Shown here one piece after another: positions 33,583 through 44,300 of a DNA stretch of 64,000 bases. The notes under the pieces were generated by a model. That model saw nothing but the letters and a program-made list of their open reading frames with translations. It made no database searches and was not told the origin of the DNA. The stretch is from Patiria pectinifera (Eukaryota; Echinodermata; Asteroidea; Valvatida; Asterinidae). Location of the stretch: contig CM057138.1 of assembly GCA_029964075.1 (NCBI GenBank), forward strand, positions 6,814,932-6,878,931, read 5' to 3'. A program made the position numbers and the translations under genes. The first letter of the stretch is position 1. Each line of letters starts with the position of its first letter.

Positions 33583-34450
33583 ATTTGCAAAACATCAAAA
33601 ACAAAACTACCAAATTATTATGACTACTTTACTTGACTGTAAGTGAATAATAGTCTCAAACATCCTGTGAAATCATGGCACCTGGTGTGCTGTCATTTTC
33701 ATGAAAAGTGGAATTTTTGTATCAATTTCCAATGATGGTTGGCCCACCATTGTTGGAAAAAAACTGACTTTGTTTCAAAAACTGTTCCCAGTTTACCAAA
33801 TTTAGTTAGTCCACATGTTGTTTTCAATCTGTTACACAACTGTGAATGGGTGCAAGCCAGCTAGTCTGGTCACCTGACCTGACAATTCCCAGACGTCTGT
33901 ACATTGCTCCATTTTGTCTGAAGTAGGGTCAGGGAACCAGACTAAAAGAACAGGTTTTTTTCTTGGTTTTTCCTGCATCTATGAACACAAAACTTTAAAC
34001 AGGTCAGTTTAACCCTAACCCCCTAGGCCCTTGTTGCTTACAACCATCCTCAATCCTCCAAAATCCTCCAAAATTTTGCAACTCCGCCTAAATTTTTCAA
34101 AATTGTCAGACAGTCCTGCCTCAAAATGCATTCATCCTCAATCCAAAATCCCTCCTCATCCCAACTTTTGCACTTTTAAATGAATGAAGGATAACCCACG
34201 CCAAATCCTTCAAAATCATCAGTCAGTCCTGCCTCAAATGCATTCATCCTCAATCAATCAAAAATCCTTCAAATCACCTTCAATCACCAATCCTCCAAAA
34301 TCCTCCAAAATCCTCATGTGCTTCAATCACCCTCAATCCTCCTCCCCTCTCAAAAACCCAAAGAGGATTTTGGAGTTTGGAGGAGGGATTAACAATATTT
34401 GCTATAAAATACTAACCCCCAAATCCATCCATTTCTGAAAATTACCGCAA
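33583..34450 (-). repeat. Family D repeat, inverted copy interrupted by a MITE
   Basis: Segments 33583-34008 and 34393-34450 together form one inverted family D copy. Words include ttgcaaaacatcaaaaacaa, aaatcatggcacctgg, gcatctatgaacac and aaatccatccatttctgaaa. The interruption is the piggyBac-like element at 34009-34392. Confidence 0.75.
34009..34392. mobile_element. piggyBac-like MITE, copy 2, inside a family D repeat
   Basis: It starts ttaaccctaac and ends gggattaa, with TTAA on each side. The interior is made of caatcctccaaaatcctcc-type words. The empty site in the paralogous copy near 28920 contains a single TTAA, showing target duplication. Confidence 0.8.
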
Positions 34451-34514
34451 AAGCAGTTGTTGTATATTCACATTGGCACTGTAGTGAGTACAAAGTGAAA
34501 TTGACTTCATGTAG

Positions 34515-34700
34515 TGTGCACCATTTGCAAACATTCAAAAATGAAACTGTCAAAATATCATGAAATATCTTACTTGAGTAATTAAAGTCAACAATAGGGC
34601 TAAGCACCCTGTGAAATCATTGCACCTAGTATGCTGTCATTTTCAAGAGAAGAGGAATTGCCACCATTTCCTCGCGATGGCTTGGACCAAACCATTGCAC
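34515..34700 (-). repeat. Family D repeat, inverted fragment
   Basis: The words caccatttgcaaacattc, gtgaaatcattgcaccta and gctgtcattttcaagaga match the distal part of family D. Confidence 0.6.
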
Positions 34701-35324
34701 TTTCAACAGAAACCCATGCTTTCGACAAAAATGAAAACGCGTTTTCACAGTTTCGAAAATAACATGACAGGCCTATCTACTGAGCTGAAAGTTTGACAAG
34801 TTAGTTTTTAATGACCTGCTTCAGATTTATAGTATTGTTGTTTCTTAAATTGGCAAAACACCTTTTTTTATGAAGATTGCATAGAAATTTGACCGAGGAT
34901 TTGTTTGATAGAAATTATCATTTAAATTAATTTACCTCAGTTTTTCACAAACCCATCTCAGCCCATTTGAAGGTAGCCATGGACACCATGCATACTGTAC
35001 ACAGTCTCCATGATATATCATTGAGTGACTCTTGTGTTTCACATTGATTTAAGGACAGCAGAATAAACAGATCAATAATGTGTATTGATTGTGGAAATGA
35101 AACAGTGACCCTTATTTCTGTGTAGTTCACAATTACCCATGTATGTATGTATGTCTTTGAACCAGTGACCCACATGTCTGTAGCACAATCTCAATAGGCA
35201 ATCAAAATTATTGTGTGTTTAATTTATTTTCAAAATGCATTTTTAGGGTTTTTTTTGTTATATTAACTTTATAGCCCTACATTTTTTAATTATATTTATT
35301 AATTAAAAGGATATGTACAACATG

Positions 35325-35990
35325 GTTTTGCTGTAATTTTCAGAAATGGATGGATTTGGGAGTTAGTATTTTATAGCAAATGTTGTTACACTGACTTGTT
35401 TGAAGTTTTGTGTTCGTAGATGCTGGACAAAAAAAACCAAGAAACCATCATGGGTAGACCTGCACCGCGTTATGGGGAAGTTTTTTATCGTTAGGCAAAT
35501 CAGGACTAAGTTATGGGGACTTTCTGCTGTCCCCACAGCATTTTTGGTCCCCACAAATACCTCATACAGCCGAGTGCATGTCCCACAACTACTGAACAAG
35601 AATGTGTGTTCTTGTAGTCTGGTTCCCTGACCCCACTTTAGATGAAACGAAGTAATTTATAGACGTCTGGGAACTGTAAGGTTAGGGAACCAGTCTAGCT
35701 GACTTGTACCCATTCCTAGGAGTGTAATCGATTGCAAACAAAATACAAAATGGGGACTAACTAAATATGGTAAATTGGGGGCAGTATTTGAAAATAAGCC
35801 AGCTTTTTCCAACGCTGGTCGGCTGACCAACATTGGAAATTGATACAAAAATAACACTTTTCTTGAAAATGTCAGCTCACCAGGTGCTATGATTTTACAA
35901 GACGCTTTTAATAGAATGATTCGCTAACAGTCCAGAAAGGTATTTCGTAATAATTTGGCAGGACAATAGTTTTGTTTTTTAGTGTTTGCA
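35325..35990 (+). repeat. Family D repeat, direct copy with about 150-bp insertion
   Basis: This is collinear with 28846-29320, except that about 35440-35600 is extra sequence rich in tatgggga and ccccaca words. The flanking words ttcttgtagtctggttccct and gccagctttttcc are conserved. Confidence 0.7.
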
Positions 35991-36604
35991 AATTGTATAG
36001 GCCTATTCCCTTTAACTCAAAACTAATGAGCTGTGCAAATTCACTTGAATCATGATAATCAGTAAGAAATAATACAACAGAATTGTTTCAAAGTTGTTTG
36101 AGATTTACAGTTAAGTATGAATATTTTTACATACATTTGCTTAAATTCCTAGACCTAGAAAATGCTTTTTAATCTAATACATGTACTGGTACAGTGTGTG
36201 TACATGGCTTGAGGTACATGTACTAGCCCTGGGATCTAGTGATTCCTCAGTCCTGGTCCAGTGTGTGTGCTGTGATGTCAAAGTGTACAGTGATCCTAAA
36301 TGAATTGCTTCCTGCTGGAAATATTCAAAGTATCTGGCTTTATTAGTAATGAGTGTTGTCATGCCAACCAGACTGCACCGTTCCTTGCATGCATGTTGCC
36401 ATAGCAACAGCTGCTCTGAAAGTAGACAGTTAAGCAAATGATGTGTTTCTGGGAAACTTCTTGAGTCTAGCTTTCAAAAATGATGTGTTAGGCCTAAGGG
36501 TTTTGAAATTGGGATTTATGTGAAATTGTAAGGAACACTATTTACTGTGTATGATATAATGTATGGGTGTACATGTATAAGGACAGGGTTCTTATTTCTT
36601 AGTC

Positions 36605-37020
36605 TTAACCCTAACTCCCTAGGCCTTTTTGCTAGGATGTAGCCTCAATCCTGCAAAATCCTCCTATGTGCCTCATGGAAAAATAGCATATAGCCTCAAT
36701 CCTGCAAATTCCTCCATTATTTCTTGAATATGGTCCGTTGAAAGGTGACCACTGCCTGAATCCTGCAAAATCCTCGGGCTATGACTGTCAATAGGTTGAG
36801 GCAGAGGCAGTGACATCCTGGAGCAGTGCGGAGGATTTCAAGTATAATCAAGGGCTAAATTTATGCTAGGCTGATCATAAACAACACAAGGTCCGGCCCA
36901 AGACCTTGACACAGTGCGTCCTCCGAAATCAGCAATGCACTTTTGCCATGTAACCTCAATCCTGCAAATTCCTCCAATTTGCAAAAAGGATTTTGGAGGA
37001 TTTGGGATGGTTGGGGTTAA
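36605..37020. mobile_element. piggyBac-like MITE, copy 3
   Basis: The ends are ttaaccctaactccctagg and gttggggttaa. At 416 bp it is the longest copy. Interior words are nearly the same as in 10571-10931, including aacaacacaaggtcc and ccaagaccttgacac. Confidence 0.75.
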
Positions 37021-37189
37021 TCCTGTTTGATACATGTACATACATGTGTATACATGTAAAAAAAATGCCAGTTCATATTTTATGCAAAATTATGCAAATG
37101 TGAAGTGAGTTTGATGTCACAAAGCGTTTGTGGCCACATTTGCCATGTGGGGTTGAATTTATGTTTAACTTACGAAATTATGGCACAAG

Positions 37190-37290
37190 TACATGTACAA
37201 ATGTACATTGTACATATGTACTTACACACTTACGAATTGCACATTCAAATGGTCACTTTTGCACAGAGTACATGTACATGTACATGTATG
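37190..37290. repeat. Cluster of acatgta words
   Basis: Overlapping tacatgtac, gtacatgtacatgta and tgtacattgtac occur in an otherwise unique stretch. Similar words are scattered through the whole window. Confidence 0.6.
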
Positions 37291-37725
37291 AACTGGTCTT
37301 AAGACTGCACTCCTTTCATTTTGTGCAAGTAATTGCGCTTTGTGACCACATGACATACAAGACCTCCAGTGGGAGGGACACACCACACGTGCATACTGGT
37401 TCATGCACTTATGCGTGAATTATGCATGACAAATTTGCATTGCTGTTGGGTGCCTGGAGCTCATGTAAATATGATGCAGATTTGTGCATGTTTAGAGCAA
37501 AACTTTGTTTAGTTAACAGTACACGCATGCAGCATATCCCACACAAACAACTCTCACGAGGTGCCTCAAGGTGCCAATTTATGTGAGTACGAAGTATCAA
37601 AGTATGCATATCCCACACATTAACATAATTGGCAAGGACCTTGGACTGCACATGATACCACGGTTAGGTCATGTGCAAGTATGTTGGGGCTGCGCTGTGA
37701 CTCATATAATGATGCTGACATTATG

Positions 37726-38000
37726 ATATAGCTTTATGGGCTCCATGCAGAAGTACCCCCTCAACTGTAAGAAAGGGAGAGTTCGGGGAGACCACTAGAG
37801 ACATTTGAATGCATTGCTGACACCGCCTGATGCTCACACGAAGATGCTAGGTTTTTGTGTACATTTATAAAAAAAATTATCCATGCATATGTTGCACTAC
37901 ACATGCGCAATTATGTTCAGGTGGTGTGTCCCTTCCATGGGGCTCTCGAAAGTGGTAAAAAGCGCCCTCTCTTGTTTGTGCACGGTGCCCATAATTCTAG
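37726..38000 (+). repeat. Dispersed repeat family G, copy 3
   Basis: The segment contains gggctccatgcagaagtacc, gagagttcggggagacca and gtgcacggtgcccataat. It lies just upstream of the NEK first coding exon. Confidence 0.6.
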
Positions 38001-38128
38001 ACCTGACCACACTATGACACATGTACAAACACTGTACCTAGAGTGATGCCAGGGAGTGAACAGTGAAAGCTCTTGTTGCGTAACATTAATTTGTTGTGTT
38101 TATGTGATTTTTCTTTCTCCTCATGCAG

Positions 38129-38195
38129 CTCAACTTAAATCAGGGCCCCTCTGTTTTGAAGGTGTGACTGTTGATGTCAAGGCACATCATCAGCA
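38129..38195 (+). other. NEK7: 5' UTR part of the first coding exon of the NEK gene
   Basis: A pyrimidine-rich run ending in catgcag stops at 38128, a good acceptor 67 bp before the start codon. This implies at least one upstream non-coding exon. The candidate first exon is near 28.7 kb. No transcript evidence is available in the sequence. Confidence 0.45.
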
Positions 38196-38363
38196 ATGGA
38201 CCTGCCCATGGATCAAGGCATGGAGCTGGGGGTTAGTAATGACAAGTATAACACGCTGGCTAACTTCAGCGTTGAGAAGAAGATAGGCAAGGGTCAGTTC
38301 AGTGAGGTCTACAAGGCTAAATGTCTGGTGGATAACAGCATCGTCGCCCTCAAGAAAGTCCAG
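38196..38363 (+). CDS. NEK7: NEK exon 1 (start codon, glycine loop, catalytic Lys)
   Basis: The start context is cagcaATGG. It encodes a short N-terminus, then [20 protein letters not shown] and IVALKKVQ. The donor is gtaaga and phase 0. The N-terminal extension (about 16 residues) is shorter than in human NEK7 (about 26 before the YNTLANF block). The first Met was chosen because it gives the family-like N-terminus right after the acceptor. Confidence 0.92.
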
Positions 38364-41300
38364 GTAAGACTGAAGATGAAGGTGGATCCAGGCAGGGTTT
38401 TATATTCTCTCGTGACCCATCCTTCTTGTGGATGGACAAAATGTGATTTTGGACTAGTTATTAAAATAAACGGTTGGAAAAAAATGGACTCGCATTTCAT
38501 GTACATGCAAGTTTTATTACTAGTTGGCTAGCATTGAAAAGATCTTTATGCAGTGCTCCTTCTGTACCTATTGGGTACAGACTCCGTGCACCAACACCAG
38601 ATGATGCTTTGTGACCGCCTGCAGAGCTCCATATTTGGGACAAACAATATGGACACCGTGCACAAGTACTCCCCTCAGTGGAAAAGTTGGGGAGACCACA
38701 AAGGCCTGATGGTCATACATGTACCATGATGCTATGGTTTTGTGCACATTCAGAATCATTGGTCATGTGCGCCATGCATGCGAGAACCGGTATGTGCAGG
38801 CAGTGTGTCCCGTTCACTGGGCTCATGGAAGTGGTCAAAAAGTGCCATCTATTTTTTGTGCACGAAGCCCATACTGTGGCAGAATAATCTGCCTACATCG
38901 CTTTTTCTATTCATTGAGGTCCGACAACCATCACCTGAACCCCCCCCCCTCCCCCCCATCCATGTGATCCAGGTGTATGCATCAGTGTTTGATAAGTCTG
39001 TATTTTCCACACAGATCTTTGAGATGATGGATGCCAAGGCCAGACAAGACTGTATCAAGGAGATAGATCTACTCAAGGTGAGTAACAACAAAGGCTAGTC
39101 AAAAGCAATCATCAGTATAACAACAATAACACAGGGTACTTATAAAGTGCATGTGCATATCCACCAGAATCGGCATCTAAGACTAGCTACATGCACACAG
39201 TGGTGAGGTAGAATATCAGTAATGACTTCTTTCTGTCTTGCTTGGATCAGACAAATGTCCAGCTTTGTTGCATTGGATATATGCATTATTGTCCACAAGA
39301 TGCAGTTCAGTGCAGAAGCCTCTCCAAAACAATTAGAAACACAATTTTCTTCCCGAGTGGCCTCATTGCAAGCACACCGTCAATATTGACAAATGATTTT
39401 GTATTTCCAAATTGTCAAGGAATGCATCATGTTTGCAGAGCTCTTGTCACGGTACAAAGGATGCAGTGTGGTGACTGTATCCTGTACATCACTTGATGTG
39501 TGTATGGAGGGGATGCTGGCACGCGATGTCCTCCCTAAGGGACACACTGCCGCTGAGTGTTAACGCTCGTGTGACCCGCTGGGCTTTCAAAAATAGAAGC
39601 ACAAGTGTTCCTTTATTGATTAGCTTTGCCCATCTCATGAATGATTATGGTTTCATGTATGAGCATATAAATGTTACATGAAATGTTAAATAGAGGCAGT
39701 TACAATGAAATGTGGCAGGCAATATGATGGGACACTGCCTCGCATATAATTACGTAGCCCATTAGCACCTGTACTACATTGTATTACATTGTATTTATTC
39801 TCTGATGAAACCATAAAACTATTGAGTGCTCTTGTGGGTTTGGGCGGTACAGGGGGTAATAGGCAGGGTCGTACAGGGACCATTGCCTTAAATCATAATA
39901 CAGCTTGTGTATGATATAAATGGAAACACAATTCAAGTAAAGAACAACAAGAATTTTCGACGAAACGAAAATTACTTCTTTGCAAATGATAGCTTTCCCA
40001 AAAGAGATCTACTATTTAACACAGCCATGTAATTTTTCCTCGGATCGGCTGATTTCCTCACTTCTTCATGTCACTGGGTGGTCAGTCAGTCTGTCCCCAG
40101 AAAATGGACCAAAATAAGGCCCCATAAGTTTCCCACAAATTATAACTACCAAATTTGAATTTTCAAAAAAAAGCAACCAAAATAAATTATATACTTAACA
40201 AAAATTGTTTCTAGCAATTGGGAAAGATGTTTAAGAAAAGTTCGTAACTGGAGGGAAAGTATGTGCAGTAATGTTATAGTCACGTGGTATTTATCACAAA
40301 TCGCTGTAAATCTAGGTATACATCTAAAGTATGGTGTTCCATATGTGCCATCGGTGTTGCATTTTTGGGCTTCACATTTTTCAGCTCTGGCAGGGATCAT
40401 TTTGATAGATTTCATGCAAGACTTTCATGCAAGACTGGCCGTCTTATTGTGCTTATTGTGCACTCACACTTGTTTACTTCTCATGAATGCCATTATAAAT
40501 TGAAAAATACTGTACAAAGTTTTGTGTGTTTTGGAATTTCCTCATTATTTCCCCTAAATTCCCAGTTGCATGATGCCTGTAATAACACTCCCAGCATACA
40601 CCCCTGCACCTCCCCCTAAACAAATAATGACAAGCAAATAGTGAATCATTGCAACCCTAATTACATGTAGGTACATGTATCTTCAGGAACATCAAGTGAA
40701 ATGTAAAGTTTTGTTGTGGCTGACATTGGTACATTTATTATTTTATATTTGATGGGTTGAATTTTTCATACTAATATATTATCAGTAGAAATCATTTTTT
40801 TGAAGATGAGAAAAATATTTAAACCCAAAGTAAATCATTGAACAGTAAACAAGCCAGCAAACTTTAATTGTAATCAGTAATAAGTAAACAGAAATAAAAA
40901 CAGTGTATTGCAAACAAGTCTTCTTGTCGTATAGCTGACTTAATACAAAGTTCATGTTCCCTTCTTCCTGACATTTTTCTTCTTTTTTTGCGCTTATCCC
41001 AACAGCAATTAAACCACCCCAATGTCATCATGTACCAAGCGTCTTTCATTGAGAACAACGAGCTGAACATTGTACTAGAGCTAGCGGATGCTGGAGACCT
41101 ATCCAAGATGATCAAGGTTGGTTCAGTCCCAGTTGTTATTCAAAAAAATCAACATTGCCCTTTTCCCCCAGTTTTAATGTATACTTTTGCATGGAACGGG
41201 ACACTTTGGATATTGCCTTATTTACATGTTGATTTTTTAATGATTTTTTGGATATTGAATGGAAAATTCCACATTATGTTGTTATGATTGCATTGCATAA

Positions 41301-44300
41301 TCACTTTCAAATATATTTGTCATGCAGGACTTTTATCTATAATATAGAATAATTGTTCAGAGTACAATCAAGCTAATCTATAATTTGCCTTGCTTGCATC
41401 AACTTTATTCAACTCAAGGGTTGAATCCCTTGCAATTTACATGTAATATGGCCGACCCAGTGCAATTGTAAGAAGAAGCTCCATTTTTGTTTCTGCGGAT
41501 CACACATCATTTTGAAGAGGCTTTACATTGATTTGTGACAGCTGATATACATTCACTGTCATTCAGGGAAAAAAATGCATATTTGTTGTCTTCTACCAAC
41601 AGCATTTCAAGAAACAGAAGCGTTTGATCCCAGAGAGAACTATATGGAAGTATTTTGTACAGCTATGCAGTGCACTGGCACACATGCATTCACGTAGAGT
41701 CATGCACAGAGGTAACTACAGCTACAATGTAATATCAACCTGATTCACAATGTGTTGTAGCAGTGAGCACTTTTGCACACACAAACAAAGAAGTAAAGCA
41801 CCCTGCTGTGCATATATTTGTAAAGTAAAACAGATTTTTGTAATAATCTGCTATCAAAAAAGGGAAAATTTCCTTACATTTTGCGATGTGAATCAAAGGG
41901 AGTTGCTCGATAAGTACACTTAAAATATGAGGACTCTTTGTGAATTCCATTCATTCCAATGGAACTTTAATATAAAATTGATTGTCAAGATCTTTTTGCT
42001 ATTTTCTTGTAAATGGTGAAGAAAAAAAACTGTTCAACTATTGTTTGTCATACTCTCAAGTGTGAACCTGTAAATTGTTGCTGCAATGTTTCTATGGGTA
42101 TTGACAATTATTGACCAGGCTGTGCAATTGATGTAGCAGTGTGTAAAGACAAAGATTGCAGAAGGATGGCCAATTTAAAAGTTTTCACCAGAAATTTTGG
42201 GAAAACCCTCTTTTGAATGAGAGGATCAAATCAACTAACAGTCTAGGACTATTCAGAAACGATACTGATACCCCATCATGCAAAGCCTCAAATCTTATAG
42301 GACTATTCATTTGACAGTTGCACCACGAAGTGACATGTCGTCTGCACAAAGTCTATAGACGATCTGTCGCTCCGTTGTGTACCCAATATATTATGCACTA
42401 CTTCCCCTCAAACCATGTGATACATGAATATTAACCAGCCATCCTACTTCATCATGTAGATATCAAACCAGCCAATGTGTTCATCACAGCCACGGGTGTG
42501 GTCAAGCTGGGTGACCTCGGTCTAGGCCGGTTCTTCAGCTCAAAGACAACCGCTGCCCATTCTCTGGTGGGGACACCGTACTACATGTCACCAGAACGCA
42601 TTCATGAAACCGGGTATAACTTCAAATCAGATATCTGGTCAATAGGCTGCTTGCTCTACGAGGTACGTCCTGCATAGAAACAATTATATAACAAAAACTC
42701 TTGAAGCATTTTCCCTAACACTCCAAATTCCTTCAAAATCCACCATGAGGCTATGTGGAGGATAATGAAGGATTAAAGGAAGGTACCGATAGCGTTTTCC
42801 CACCCTAAAGTTATACGTGATTTCATGCTCCTTGAAAGTCAGGGAGAAGTTGAAAGAATGTTCCATTGGCTCCCATTATAGTGGTGGATTTTGAAGGACT
42901 TAGGAAGGCTTTGAAAATATGCTGATGGAGTTAAGGTTAACCACGGGGTACATTTTATTTACATAAAAAAGTGGAAAAGTTACTATGTCACTGACAGGTG
43001 AAGAAAAGAAAATTAATTCTTTTTTTTTCTCTGCATATTTAACATTGCTTTTTCATGATAACTAAATTCTTGACAAATTTTCATTGTATCAGAAGCCAAA
43101 TCTGAGAACAAGTATATTTGGTCTGGCATGAATAATTCCCTCTCATGGAATTAACATATGAAAAATGTTACTCAACTTCTAGAAAAAACTGTAGAAAAAA
43201 AGTCTGTGAAGCAAGCATATCGCCCTCTATAGGCTGTAGCTGCTCGGAAAATCTAATTCAGCAAATATTGGATACTGCCCTCTAGCTTATGTAAGCTAAT
43301 TTATGGGGGAAAACATGTTAATAATGTAAATGTAGTAACATGTACCTACGTATGCATGACATTTGTATGCATGGCTGCTGTATGCGTTATAGTGTTAAAT
43401 TGTTTGCATGTTACTTGGTAAATAGCATGCTTCTTTACTTGATTATAATTCAGGCTTAATTAATGATGCATAATGCATAGGCATGCATGGACTCATGCTG
43501 TAAATATTTTACCTCCTGTTCAAGTGCATACTGTTAGTGATTTAGAAGTGGTCTGTGGTCATGTCTGTGCGCTTGTTGAGTCTAAGGAAGGACTTGGAAT
43601 TTGAACTGTGGATTTCAAGTCGCTAATGGTTCAGATATCGTGTCTTCTTTTGTCATCTTTAATTGGGCGGATCAGTGGCCACATTTGCCCCACTTCTGTA
43701 AAAATTTAAAACACATCTGTAGGGGAATGTTTATCTGCATGGAAATCCTGCTCTAATCAATTTGGGCATGATGGATATGTGGTGTGCATGACTGCATGTA
43801 CATGTTTGTACTTGCATGTCTGTTTGATTGAAATGAGACATTGTGGCAGCGTTGTTATCCTGAAACCTTGCTTATCCATTTGGGAGAGAGAATAAGGGGT
43901 CTGCTTTCATTTTCAAACAAAAAGAAACAGTTCAGGTTTTGGTATGTTCAATACATGAAAATCAAACCTAAAGCTCATTTTGGGGGACTTTGTGAGGACA
44001 GATTTGTTTGATATTTTGTCCCAGAGTTCTTTTCAATTGATTTTTTTTTTCATGTGTTTTGTGTTATTTTGAGAAATTTAGTCCAGAGGTACCAATTACT
44101 TTTGTGTTTGGTCATTCACAAGAACGCTGTTTAAATGTATGTTTCATGTTTGTTGTGTTTAGTCATGGTTTTGTTGAATGCCTGTGGAACCCTATGCAAA
44201 CTAGTGGCACTCGTTTGCTGAATTCATACGTTTGTGTTTCATATATTATTTGTTAACTCATTCCAGGCTGCAAGCACACACAAAAATCAGATAGATGATA

